NCBI RefSeq assembly: GCF_041381155.1
Contig: NC_091145.1
Location: forward strand, 41,939,697 to 42,003,696
DNA from: Argopecten irradians
Taxonomy: Eukaryota > Mollusca > Bivalvia > Pectinida > Pectinidae
Reading direction: 5' to 3'
DNA: 64,000 nt
In this document: positions 25,501 to 37,640 of the stretch, in pieces
Layout of the letters: each line of letters begins with the position of its first letter
How positions within the stretch are numbered: position 1 is the first letter of the stretch
Position numbers and translations under genes: made by a program
Notes under the pieces: model-generated
The model's input: only the letters and a program-made list of their open reading frames with translations
Databases searched by the model: none
What the model was told of the DNA's origin: nothing

Positions 25501-28500
25501 CTATCCACATGTTAGGGTCACAAAGGTCAACGGCGTCTTTCTGTGTGTTTCCGATAATCGAGGTGTTGTAAAATTGGAAACATGACATCATTCCTCCGAA
25601 TGGTCTTTCGTAATCCCAGTTGGTCCCGAGAAGGATGGAGCCATTAGAAATGATTTTGAGCTTATCTGTACTGGAGAGAGAGTAAGTATCCTTGATCACT
25701 GTATGTGGTTCGACAGTGTGGTCAATCAGGAAAAAGTCAAACTGGTTATCTACCCACAGCATGTTAAAGTTGATACCAACAAACTGCCACTTAGAGTGTT
25801 GTAACACGAATGAGCTGGTGAGAGAGAACATGTTATTCTCTATGTCGTAGAACTGCGTCGTCAGTTTTCCGTTGGTTAGGCCGAGCATAAACCCAGGGTA
25901 GGTATCACTGCCCTCGTAAGCCAGTAACACCGCTGATAGACTGATTACGTCGACCGGAATGTATATGAAAAACATCCAGCACATAGCCTTCTCCCCATCC
26001 ATAATACCATCTTCATTGTGTAAAGAGGAGTAGGATCCGTTCCCGGGGAACAGAAGAGCGTCTAACGTCCCGCCGTACACAGTAGGCCCGGGGGACAGGG
26101 GGACGCCATATAGATACGCCAGTCTGTAAGTAGAAAGGTCATCGTGTTCATTCTTCTGGGCATTTATTCCGACAATAAAATGAAAAATTCATACTCAATT
26201 TGGTCAATAAAAAGGTAGCATGTTGCAAATGGGTTTATAGATCAAAATGGTTATGAAGATCGATCTGGGCAGTAGCTGTAACTTTATAAACCTTGAGAGG
26301 GGTAAGGATGTTGTCTTTATATGTCCTTATTATACAAGTCAGGTGCAATTTACATACGAAATACAGGGTATTATTACTGTACATAATACGCGAAAAAACT
26401 TCAGGCAAAAATACCGTGCTTCATTTTTTTAAATTATAAGTTTCCATTTGTTTCCAATGTTTTCTTCTTGGTTTTTCTTTTTTTTTTCCAGTGTCATAGT
26501 ATAACCAAGCTTTTCTATTTTTAATAGTAAAATTTAAATCGTTTTCCCAAAGCAAACCATGGTATTATCTCCATTTTCCTACAATAGTAAATACAAAAGA
26601 AAATTAATTCAAACTATCATCTGAGAACATCTACCCGAAAAAGAATTGTTTCAGTTAATTTAGCCTCCATCGTTTTGACGTTAGTATAGAGAATATGATG
26701 CCATTTTAGTATGATCACTTAGATATGTGTAGCAACTTTCCGATAATTAATCAACTATATGCGATTGTAAAACCTCATTCTCCTTGACTAGCTGGTTTTG
26801 TTTTATATTTGTCTGATGATAATTTGTTACTTTATCATTATTGTTGATGTATAGTCTATCATTTTAGTTCAAGGTATCTCACATACATTATATATCATTT
26901 TGCTCTCTGAGAATTCGTTTACAGTCCCTTGGTATGGCATTTTAGGCCACAATATTCTAAAAAGTAGTACAACATCATATAACTGAGTTAAACTTTCAAA
27001 AGACGTTTATCTTTGATCTTCTACAATATCATTAACAAACTGAACTTTCATCTACATGTAGTTTAATACTGTCATCATACCAGATCGGTTGAGAAGTAAT
27101 TAGATCAAATGTTCATTGAGAACATTGCCATTTGGTGGTAGTACATTCTTTTAGTGATTTTAAAATAGTTTGTGGTTAAAATATCTCGCTCATGTTACAA
27201 AATACAACAAATGACCTATAGACTAGTAAATCAATTTCGTTTTTAAAGAAAGAGCATGGTACACCGTGCAGTTTGTTTTGAAAGACTTGAGTAAACTATT
27301 TTTGATCTGATATATTCTTTGATTATGAAAGGCATACCGTCTCTAATACATTAGTACTCATTTAATGATATTCTACAAGTACTTGAAGGTAATTTGTTTA
27401 CTATCACCAATAGCAGAAACCACTGACAGTCTAATTAGTACTACAATCGAACTCAGTGAAATATGAATATATCTATCAAGACTGGGGTGGACTTAGATTG
27501 TGTGAAAACCGATATCATGGCTACGCAGAAATATAAAATATGTTTTTAGCGTAGATATAAAAGGAATTGCCACTCTCAGCATTCTGGAATCAGTAACTTA
27601 TGAAAGTGTGACACAACGTTACAAATTACCTTTTCTCTGTTGTTGGCACATTGTGCTTGGACGTCTGTATCGGCCAAAAGACGATTGGGGAGGGGTCCAC
27701 TTTGGACAGGTTCAGTTCATTTTTACGAGACAGATGGACAGGATGTAGCGCTGTAACATGGTGAAGACTTCATGTAAAGTATCTTTACTAGTGACACATC
27801 AAGTTTAAAATATAGTTGGACTATTTTGTAATGTTGATATTTCAGAATCGGTGGACAATATATATGTACTTAAGGGTTAATTTTTTATGTTATGGAGATA
27901 TAACACAAACATCTGAGTGATCTCTAAATAAACCCCGAAGCGGTTTATGTTAAGAGAACACTCAGATTTCCAAAGCATAAAACAATTATATTCAAATTAA
28001 TCCTTATAATTCAATTTACTAAAGATAATCTCTTCCATACTCAAAATTTATTTTGGGACTCTTTTGTGAAATCATTACGCCGTCATCTCAGCCAATCAGA
28101 GGCGACGTTACAAACAGCGACGCCTTTTTTATGAGCTGATAAAGTAAATTTTTAAGCCAATGAAAATGCTGTTTACAAGTAAAAGTGAATTATTTTGATA
28201 CAAAACAACACTCTGTGTAACGATCATCTTAATAATTATTTGTTTGATTAGGCTGTTATCATTAGGTTGATGAAAGCGCTTCATCCTCACATTTAATTAT
28301 ATGCGTAAAATTATTTTTTAACAATATTCCTTTTTTCAGCTCTCAGATATAGCATAGTGATCGCTACCAATTATGGCTTAGATACGACATGAAAGTTGTT
28401 TCTAATAATGTGATTTAAAGAAAGAGTGATTGCAGCCATGATTTACAGAGAGAGTGAGAAAATGAGAATCAAGAAAGATAGAAGGTACGAAGGAAGAGTT

Positions 28501-31500
28501 TGTAAATAGGCAGCGTAAGAATTGAGGTTATTCGTAAGTAAGGAAGCCTAGTGAGACAGACTATAGTGAGAGGAGAGAAACCAATATAGTTAAGCATAGG
28601 CAGCATGGAAGTGAAAAAAAATCAAGAACGAAAACTTACCAAATTTGTCTCGTACGCATTTCATCTCTACATTTTATGTTCCTGCCATTAATCCTAGTGA
28701 ATTATTACACCAATAGTAGAATGCAGGACGGTTACATAAATGACAAACTCTTAAATATTTAAGTTTATGCTATGGATGTTTATTGTATTATGATGTTATG
28801 ATGTGTGCCACTTTGATAAAACAATATTGTATTGTATTATGATGTAATGATGTGTGCCACTTTGATAAAACAATATTGTATTGTATTATGATGTAATGAT
28901 GTGTGCCACTTTGATAAAACAATATTGTATTGTATTATGATGTAATGATGTGTGCCACTTTGATAAAACAATATTGTATTGTATTATGATTTTATGATGT
29001 GTGTCACTGTGATAAAACAATATTGTATTGTATTGTGATGTTATGATGTGTGCCACTTAGATTAAACACTATTGTATTGTATTATGATGTTATGAATTGT
29101 GCCACTTTTATAAAACAATATTGCATTGTATTGTGATGTTATGATGTGTGCCACTTAGATAAAACAATATTGTATTGTATTATGATGTTATGATGTGTGC
29201 CACTTTGATAAAACAATATTGTATTGTATTATGATGTTATGATGTGTGCCACTTTGATAAAACAATATTGTATTGTATTATGATGTTATGATGTGTGCCA
29301 CTTTGATAAAACAATATTGTATTGTATTTGATGATGTATGATGTGTGCCACTTTGATAAAACAATATTGTATTGTATTATGATGTTATGATGTGTGCCAC
29401 TTGATAAAACAATATTGTATTGTATTTGATGTTATGATGTGTGCACTTGATAAAACAATATTGTATTGTATTATGATGTTATATGTGTGCCACTTAGATA
29501 AAACAATATTGTATTGATGTTATGATGTTATGTATGTGTGCCACTTTGATAAAACAATATTGTATTGTATTATGATGTTATGATGTGTGCCACTTAGATA
29601 AAACAATATTGTATTGTATTATGATGTTATGATGTGTGCCACTTGATAAAACATTGATAAAACATTGTGCACTTAGATAAAACAATATTGTATTGTATTA
29701 TGATGTTATATGATGTGTGCCACTTTGATAAAACAATATTGTATTGTATTTGATGTTATGATGTGTGCCACTTTGATAAAACAATATTGTATTGTATTGT
29801 GATGTTATGATGTGTGCCACTTAGATAAAACAATATTGTATTGTATTTGATGTTATGATGTGTGCCACTTTGATAAAACAATATTGTATTGTATTATGAT
29901 GTTATGATGTGTGTCACTTTGATAAAACAATATTGTATTGTATTGTATTATGATGTTATGATGTGTGTGCCACTTAGATAAAACAATATTGTATTGTATT
30001 TGATGTTATGATGTGTGCCACTTGATAAAACATATATTGTTTGATGTATGATGTGTGCCACTTAGATAAAACAATATGTGATTGTATTGATTTATGATGA
30101 TGTGTGCCACTTGATAAAACAATATTGTATTGTATTGATGTTATGATGTGTGCCACTTGATAAACAATATTGTATTGTATTTGATGTTATGATGTGTGCC
30201 ACTTAGATAAAACAATATTGTATTGTATTATGATGTTATGATGTGTGCCACTTAGATAAAACAATATTGTATTGTATTATGATGTTATGATGTGTGCCAC
30301 TTAGATAAAACAATATTGTATTGTATTTGATGTTATGATGTGTGCCACTTGATAAAACAATATTGTATTGTATTATGATGTTATGATGTGTGCCACTTAG
30401 ATAAAACAAATATTGTATTGTATTTATGATGATGTTATGATGTGTGCCACTTTGATAAAACAATATTGTATTGTATTATGATGTTATGATGTGTGCCACT
30501 TTGATAAAACAATATTGTATTGTATTGTGATGTGTTATGATGTGTGCCACTTAGATAAAACAATATTGTATTGTATTATGATGTTATGATGTGTGCCACT
30601 TTGATAAAACAATATTGTATTGTATTATGATGTAATGATGTGTGCCACTTTGATAAAACAATATTGTATTGTATTATGATGTAATGATGTGTGCCACTTT
30701 GATAAAACAATATTGTATTGTATTGTGATGTTATGATGTATTGTATTGTGATGTTATGATGTGTGCCACTTTGATAAAACAATATTGTATTGTATTATGA
30801 TGTTATGATGTGTGCCACTTAGATAAAACAATATTGTATTGTATTATGATGTTATGATGTGTGCCACTTAGATAAAACAATATTGTATTGTATTATGATG
30901 TTATGATGTGTGCCACTTTGATAAAACAATATTGTATTGTATTTATGATGTTATGATGTGTGCCACTTAGATAAAACAATATTGTATTGTATTATGATGT
31001 TATGATGTGTGCCACTTAGATAAAACAATATTGTATTGTATTATGATGTTATGATGTGTGCCACTTAGATAAAACAATATTGTATTGTATTATGATGTTA
31101 TGATGTGTGCCACTTAGATAAAACAATATTGTATTGTATTATGATGTTATGATGTGTGCCACTTTGATAAAACAATATTGTATTGTATTATGATGTTATG
31201 ATGTGTGCCACTTAGATAAAACAATATTGTATTGTATTATGATGTTATGATGTGTGCCACTTAGATAAAACAATATTGTATTGTATTATGATGTTATGAT
31301 GTGTGCCACTTAGATAAAACAATATTGTATTGTATTATGATGTTATGATGTGTGCCACTTAGATAAAACAATATTGTATTGTATTATGATGTTATGATGT
31401 GTGCCACTTTGATAAAACAATATTGTATTGTATTATGATGTTATGATGTGTGCCACTTTGATAAAACAATATTGTATTGTATTATGATGTTATGATGTGT

Positions 31501-34500
31501 GCCACTTAGATAAAACAATATTGTATTGTATTATGATGTTATGATGTGTGTCACTTTGATAAAACAATATTGTATTGTATTGTGATGTTATGATGTGTGC
31601 CACTTTGATAAAACAATATTGTATTGTATTATGATGTTATGATGTGTGCCACTTTTGATAAAACAATATTGTATTGTATTGTGATGTTATGATGTGTGCC
31701 ACTTGATAAAACAATTTGTATTGTATTTGATGTTATGATGTGTGCCACTTTGATAAAACAATATTGTATTGTATTGTGATGTTATGATGTGTGCCACTTA
31801 GATAAAACATATTGTATTGTATTGTATTGTGATGTTATGATGTGTGCCACTTTGATAAAACAATATTGTATATTGATGTTATGATGTGTGCCACTAAGAT
31901 GAAACAATATTGTATTGTATTGTGATGTTATGATGTGTGCCACTTAGATAAAACAATATTGTATTGTATTGTGATGTTATGATGTGTGCCACTTAGATAA
32001 AACAATATTGTATGGTATTAGGATGTTTTAATGTGTGCCACTTTTATAAAACAATATTGTATTGTATTGTGATGTTATGATGTGTGCCACTTTGATAAAA
32101 CAATATTGTATTGTATTATGATGTTATGATGTGTGCCACTTAGATAAAACAATATTGTATTGTATTGTATTATGATTTATGATGTGTGCCACTTAGATAA
32201 AACAATATTGTATTGTATTATGATGTTATGATGTGTGCCACTTTGATAAAACAATATTGTATTGTATTATGATGTTATGATGTGTGCCACTTTGATAAAA
32301 CAATATTGTATTGTATTATGATGTTATGATGTGTAAAACAATATTGTATTGTATTATGATGTTATGATGTGTGCCACTTAGATAAAACAATATTGTATTG
32401 TATTATGATGTTATGATGTGTGCCACTTAGATAAAACAATATTGTATTGTATTATGATGTTATGATGTGTGCCACTTTGATAAAACAATATTGTATTGTA
32501 TTATGATGTTATGATGTGTGCCACTTAGATAAAACAATATTGTATTGTATTGTATTATGATGTTATGATGTGTGCCACTTAGATAAAACAATATTGTATT
32601 GTATTATGATGTTATGATGTGTGCCACTTAGATAAAACAATATTGTATTGTATTATGATGTTATGATGTGTGTGCCACTTAGATAAAACAATATTGTATT
32701 TGTATTATGATGTTATGATGTGTGCCACTTAGATAAAACAATATTGTATTGTATTATGATGTTATGATGTGTGCCACTTAGATAAAACAATATTGTATTG
32801 TATTATGATGTTATGATGTGTGCCACTTAGATAAAACAATATTGTATTGTATTATGATGTTATGATGTGTGCCACTTTGATAAAACAATATTGTATTGTA
32901 TTATGATGTTATGATGTGTGCCACTTAGATAAAACAATATTGTATTGTATTATGATGTTATGATGTGTGCCACTTAGATAAAACAATATTGTATTGTATT
33001 ATGATGTTATGATGTGTGCCACCTTGATAAAAAAATTATTGTATTGTATTGATGATGTTATGATGTGTGCCACTTTGATAAAACAATATGTATTGTATTG
33101 TATATGTATTATGATGTGTGCCACTTTGATAAAACAATATATGTATTGTATTATGATGTTATGATGTGTGCCACTTAGATAAAACAATATTGTATGTATT
33201 GTATTATGATGTTATGATGTGTGCCACTTAGATAAAACAATATTGTATTGTATTGTGATGTTTTAATGTGTGCCACTTTGATAAAACAATATTGTATTGT
33301 ATTGTGATGTTATGATGTGTGCCACTTTGATAAACAATAATTGTATTGTATTATGATGTTATGATGTGTGCCACTTTGATAAAACAATATTGTATTGTAT
33401 TATGATGTTATGATGTGTGCCACTTTGATAAAACAATATTGTATTGTATTATGATGTTATGATGTGTGCCACTTAGATAAAACAATATTGTATTGTATTA
33501 TGATGTTATGATGTGTGCCACTTTGATAAAACAATATTGTATTGTATTATGATGTTATGATGTGTGCCACTTTGATAAAACAATATTGTATTGTATTATG
33601 ATGTTATGATGTGTGCCACTTAGATAAAACAATATTGTATTGTATTATGATGTTATGATGTGTGCCACTTTGATAAAAATATTGTATGTATTATGATGTT
33701 ATGAATTGTTGCTACTTAGATAAAACAATATTGTATTGTATTTGATGTTATGATGTGTGCCACTTAGATAAAACAATATTGTATTGTATTATGATGTTAT
33801 GATGTGTGCCACTTAGATAAAACAATACTGTATTGTATTGTGATGTTATGATGTGTGCCACTTAGATAAAACAATATTGTATTGTATTATGATGTTATGA
33901 TGTGTGCCACTTAGATAAAACAATATTGTATTGTATTATGATGTTATGATGTGTGCCACTTAGATAAAACAATATTGTATTGTATTATGATGTTATGATG
34001 TGTGCCACTTAGATAAAACAATATTGTATTGTATTATGATGTTATGATGTGTGCCACTTAGATAAAACAATATTGTATTGTATTATGATGTTTTGATGTG
34101 TGCCACTTAGATAAAACAATATTGTATTGTATTATGATGTTTTGATGTGTGCCACTTTTATAAAACAATATTGTATTGTATTGTGATGTAATGATGTGTG
34201 CCACTTAGATAAAACAATATTGTATTGTATTATGATGTTATGATGTGTGCCACTTAGATAAAACAATATTGTATTGTATTATGATGTTTTGATGTGTGCC
34301 ACTTTGATAAAACAATATTGTATTGTATTGTGATGTTATGATGTGTGCCACTTTTATAAAACAATATTGTATTGTATTGTGATGTTATGATGTGTGCCAC
34401 TTAGATTAAACAATATTGTATTGTATTGTGATGTTATGATGTGTGCCACTTTGATAAAACAATATTGTATTGTATTATGATGTTTTGATGTGTGCCACTT

Positions 34501-35894
34501 TTATAAACAATATTGTATTGTATTATGATGTTATGATGTGTGCCACTTTGATAAAACAATATTGTATTGTATTATGATGTTTTGATGTGTGCCACTTTTA
34601 TAAAACAATATTGTATTGTATTATGATGTTATGATGTGTGCGACTTAGATAAAAACAATATTGTATTGTATTATGATGTTTTGATGTGTGCGACTTAGAT
34701 AAAACAATATTGTATTGTATTATGATGTTTGTGTGTGCACTTGATAAAACAATATTGTATTATTATGATGTTATGATGTGTGCCACTTTGATAAAACAAT
34801 ATTGTATTGTATTATGATGTTATGATGTGTGCCACTTAGATAAAACAATATTGTATTGTATTATGATGTTATGATGTGTGCCACTTAGATAAAACAATAT
34901 TGTATTGTATTATGATGTTATGATGTGTGCCACTTAGATAAAACAATATTGTATTGTATTATGATGTTATGATGTGTGTCACTTGATAAAACAATATTGT
35001 ATTGTATTGATGTTATGATGTGTGCCACTTAGATAAAACAATATTGTATTGTATTATGATGTTTTGATGTGTGCACTTGATAAAACAATATTGTATTGTA
35101 TTATGATGTTTTGATGTGTGCCACTTAATAACAATATTGTATTGTATTATGATGTTATGATGTGTGTCACTGTGATAAAACAATATTGTATTGTATTGTG
35201 ATGTTATGATGTGTGCCACTTTGATAAAATAAGTAAAACTCCTCTTAATGCCGATAGCGATAAAATCATTTTCAAAATAAACTGGAAATAATGCTAAATT
35301 TATATTGAGAGATGCTGTTTTACTTGGTGAAATAATGCTAAATTTATAATGAGAGATGTTGTTTTACTTGGTGAAATAATGCTAAATTTATAATGAGAGA
35401 TGTTGTTTTACTTGGTGAAATAATGCTAAATTTATAATGAGAGATGCTGTTTTACTTGGTGAAATAATGTTCAATTTATAATGAGAGATGCTGTTTTACT
35501 TGGTAAAATAATGCTAAATTTATAATGAGGGATGCTGTTTTACTTGGTGAAATAATGTTAAATTTATAATGAGAGATGCTGTTTTACTTGGTGAAATAAT
35601 GCTTAATTTATAATGAGAGATGCTATTTTACTTGGCGGTTGATTTCATAAAACTTTATCGTGTTTACCAAAGATAACGTAATAACTAAAATATCAACAAA
35701 AAAACACACACAAAAACTGGTCGACATTTAAAAAGGTTTTGGTTTATGCAAAATTCGCTTCTTTCTTGACAAAAACTTTGTCTTAAACCTGATGTTCTGT
35801 TAAATCGTATCAGAACTTTTCTATGTACACATTTAAATAAAATGTACTTACCGAAAACCAGAATGAAAACCGAATATGTATGAATGGCCGTCAT
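22375..35894 (-). CDS. LamG-like / Thr-rich mucin-like type I membrane protein
   Basis: Six coding exons on the minus strand: 35852-35894, 27630-27750, 25489-26123, 24477-25112, 23824-23937 and 22375-22559. They total 1734 nt, 577 residues plus stop, and every junction keeps phase. Signal peptide about 1-15 (MTAIHTYSVFILVF). A LamG/concanavalin-like jelly roll runs from about 42 to 265, opening with VFWPI and including GVPLSPGPTVYGG and a late FGGMMSCFQFYN strand. A stalk of TTT/QP repeats spans 267-478. Then come a CPTETACHCND Cys-rich helix segment and a juxtamembrane KICAEDQRVSA. A TM helix lies at about 533-555 with a short tail. The last two parts resemble a C-terminal module of many bivalve surface proteins (family memory, not searched). 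Likely a glycosylated surface recognition or adhesion protein; the ligand is unknown. Confidence 0.85.
22788..22909. repeat. Short fold-back (MITE-like) element
   Basis: Imperfect inverted arms about 27 bp long lie at 22788-22814 (TATGTCAGGTGGAGAGGGAC...) and 22882-22909 (its approximate reverse complement). A second inner pair continues inward (GAGTGAAAAAGTTT against AAAGTCTTTCAC). The whole about 122 bp can fold into a hairpin. It lies in intron 5 of the LamG/mucin gene. No coding capacity; possibly a MITE. Confidence 0.7.
23122..23147. repeat. Inverted repeat (hairpin) in intron 5
   Basis: CTATCAACCCC-TTT-GGGGTGTGATAG is a near-perfect 11-12-bp stem with a 3-nt loop. Function unknown; it may be part of a degraded mobile element. 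Confidence 0.6.
23824..23937 (-). CDS. LamG/mucin gene exon 5 (Cys-rich segment)
   Basis: 114 nt, phase 1 at both ends, after acceptor CGACTTGTAG. It encodes CPTETACHCNDVLNEEELAD followed by WIESLKAALLVDKEATS. The three Cys and the amphipathic helix directly before the membrane fit a juxtamembrane module. This exon is too short to stand out as an open frame. Confidence 0.82.
24477..25112 (-). CDS. LamG/mucin gene exon 4 (Thr-rich stalk)
   Basis: 636 nt, phase 1 at both ends: acceptor ATACCATAG at the 25113 side, donor ACAG|GTAAGT at 24477. It encodes a run of T, Q, P, A and V in short repeats such as QPQTTTLQPHTTTVQ and TATQQTTT, a mucin-like O-glycosylation stalk of about 212 residues. The tandem codon repeats make its length likely to vary between alleles. 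The opposite-strand Val/Cys-rich and Leu-rich open frames are shadows. Confidence 0.88.
25489..26123 (-). CDS. LamG/mucin gene exon 3 (LamG-like domain)
   Basis: 635 nt, entering in phase 2 after acceptor CTACTTACAG and leaving in phase 1 at G|GTAGGT. It encodes the bulk of a jelly-roll domain: LAYLYGVPLSPGPTVYGGTL, LLFPGNGSYSSLHNEDG, MCWMFFIYIP, HSKWQFVGINF, GSILLGTNW and FGGMMSCFQFYN. The order resembles LamG-like/concanavalin A-like folds. Few Cys, so no EGF-like part. Confidence 0.86.
26124..27629 (-). other. Intron 2 of the LamG/mucin gene
   Basis: AT-rich intron without recognisable repeats or conserved elements. Confidence 0.55.
27630..27750 (-). CDS. LamG/mucin gene exon 2
   Basis: 121 nt between acceptor CATGTTACAG and donor GAAAAG|GTAATT, entering in phase 1 and leaving in phase 2, exactly as the neighbours require. 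It encodes LHPVHLSRKNELNLSKVDPS and then PIVFWPIQTSKHN. The FWPI motif matches the first strand (Y/F-W-P-L) of LamG-like domains. Confidence 0.82.
27910..28170. repeat. Dispersed repeat copy, unclassified
   Basis: Blocks such as CTCTAAATAAACCCCGAAGC and CCAATCAGAGGCGACGTTAC reappear in inverted orientation and diverged form at 36280-36440 (CGCTTCGTGGTTTATTTAGA, GACGTCGC-like). This suggests two copies of one interspersed element flanking the array-rich intron 1. Confidence 0.5.
28780..35228. repeat. Giant minisatellite, 49-bp unit, about 130 copies (LamG intron 1)
   Basis: Landmarks are TTATGATGTGTGCCACTTAG, ATAAAACAATATTGTATTGT and ATTATGATG. Two main subtypes (CACTTAGATAAAA and CACTTTGATAAAA) are interspersed. 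Many units carry deletions, so phase is irregular, especially at 29320-30200. It fills most of the 8.1-kb first intron. Minus-strand short open frames (YNIVLSSGTHH-like) are by-products. Confidence 0.95.
35285..35640. repeat. Minisatellite, 44-bp unit, about 8 copies
   Basis: Landmarks are GTGAAATAATGCTAAATTTA and TAATGAGAGATGCTGTTTTA. It lies just downstream of the 49-bp array and 210 bp from exon 1 of the LamG/mucin gene. No similarity to the 49-bp unit. Confidence 0.92.
35852..35894 (-). CDS. LamG/mucin gene exon 1 (signal peptide)
   Basis: ATG at 35894 encodes MTAIHTYSVFILVF and ends at a strong donor TTTTCG|GTAAGT, phase 1, matching exon 2. The spliced sequence ...ILVFALHPVHL has a hydrophobic core and a small residue at the likely cleavage site. 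An in-phase rival start (28640-28664) encodes no signal peptide. Confidence 0.72.
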
Positions 35895-36055
35895 TCCGTC
35901 CCATTGACAGCGCGATGATCACAGCAGACTCGGTAGATATCGATAATGAGGCAGCGTTTTGATTGAGAGGACACACTGTCATATCACCCGACACGCTCCA
36001 GGTACTACTGCTGGCTCAGGATTATGTTAATCAGCTGCTGCTTAGTCATAAAATA

Positions 36056-36063
36056 TGACGTCA
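36056..36063. promoter_or_regulatory. Palindromic CRE-like site upstream of the LamG/mucin gene
   Basis: TGACGTCA, a full cAMP-response-element-type palindrome, lies about 165 bp upstream of the ATG. On the minus strand it is followed by TATTTTATGA. Regulatory use is inference. Confidence 0.35.
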
Positions 36064-36279
36064 TAAATTCGTTGATGGTTAGTAACGACGAGACTTTAAA
36101 AAAGACTGCTTCATAATCTTGGGATAGAATGTTAACTTCAGCTCACGTTTATCATATTAGGCTATTTTATATGAACCTATAGTAGCTGCTTCGTAATATT
36201 GATATTGTTAATGGTTTATTTTGGGTGATACGTCTCTTAGTAAACTCAATGATTAAATCTCGTAACTGACATTAAACCT

Positions 36280-36440
36280 AACTATACAATCTGCAAACGG
36301 ACAAACTATACAATCTGCAAACGGACAAATGACGTTGGCATTTGTAATTACGTCGCTTTTGATTGGCAGATACAATGGTGTTATGTTAGTGAGCTTATAA
36401 GAGAAATCTCACTCTCCCACTCCGCTTCGTGGTTTATTTA
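36280..36440. repeat. Dispersed repeat copy with internal 23-bp duplication
   Basis: ACTATACAATCTGCAAACGG followed by ACA occurs twice in tandem (about 36280-36326). Then come GACGTTGGC..., GATTGGCAG and CCGCTTCGTGGTTTATTTAG, which resemble the 27910-28170 element in reverse orientation. Confidence 0.5.
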
Positions 36441-37315
36441 GAGTTAAATCAAAGTAGAAGTCAAAATTTTCTATGACTGATGTTTTTTTCATATATGAAT
36501 TTTGAAAAGAAGGTAACTTTTTGAGTACATCCTAATTTCGAAAATAGAATAAATATTATGATAAATGTGCTTGAATATTACAAATCAAAGATAGCTGTCA
36601 GTCCATATTGTATAGTTCAATAACAGCATGTTACCTCTTCCCCTAGCTTTTGAAGATCAAACTACCCTGTTCCTTTAACAATTTACAGGAAAATAGGTTG
36701 AAACAAGTAAAACTGTTGTCGCACTTGTAATTTATCAAAAATATTTGAAGTAAAAATGGCTAAATATTCTCTTTTTACAAAGCATTTCTCATTTTTTGGA
36801 TAGAAATTCAAGAAGCAATAGAAGTAAATCTTTGACACATTTTCATCATGGCAATTGGCTACAAATAGAAACATAAATCTTTTGTAAATCACATAAAAAT
36901 GTTTGATCTATATTGAAATAAGATTGTGACGAATTAAAGCCTTACTAGACAAAATCCTGAAGGATCTGCTGTGGTGAGGTTTCAGTCTCATTTCAACATT
37001 AATCAAACAGATTTTGTAATTTTCAAAGAACTGATTTTCTCTAATTGTCGCAAGTTGCCATTTGATACAAAAATATGTCCAATAAATATATGTAATTAGA
37101 TGTTTAATGTCTGTAGAATTTGTTTATACACAGACTTTATTCAATGACCTGTGTGATGACATTTTTAGGTCCATCAAGTTCATTTCTGCTGCAAATCTTC
37201 ATTGTGATGATAATTTAAAGCAACAAGCTTACGGTAAGTGTTATAAGCAACACACGTCCCCTGCCGTCAATTACATTTTCTAATCTTTGGCAAGTTATTA
37301 TTGCTTAGTTATGCT
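36441..37315. other. Intergenic DNA, no gene seen
   Basis: AT-rich sequence upstream of the LamG/mucin gene. Short open frames only, none with recognisable features. Confidence 0.45.
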
Positions 37316-37640
37316 ATCATTTATCATTGTATGAAGTTTGAATAAATTCTGTTGATGTGTTCTCAAGTTATCGTCCGGAAACGAAAATTTGTGAAACAAA
37401 CTACTTTTAGTAACAGTGACCTTTGTAATCGACCTTTTGACCCCTAATTCAATTCCAAGCTGTATTTTCTTATATGCTACGATTGTGTGAAAATTGATCA
37501 AAATACGTTGATGTTTTCCCATGTTATCGTCTGGAAACGAAAAAAATTAGACAATCTATTTTTAGCAACAGTGACCTTTGTAGCTGACCCTTTGACCCCA
37601 AATTTAATTTCAAGCTGATCATTGTATTAGAAAGAGCTCA
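37316..37640. repeat. Dispersed repeat, about two 150-bp modules
   Basis: Two diverged tandem modules share GACCTTTGTA...GACC and the block CAAGTTATCGTCCGGAAACG (second copy CATGTTATCGTCTGGAAACG). A third module lies at 38720-38965, beyond a LINE fragment, and ends in GACAGACAGACA. These are typical of bivalve interspersed repeats, from general knowledge. Confidence 0.6.
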
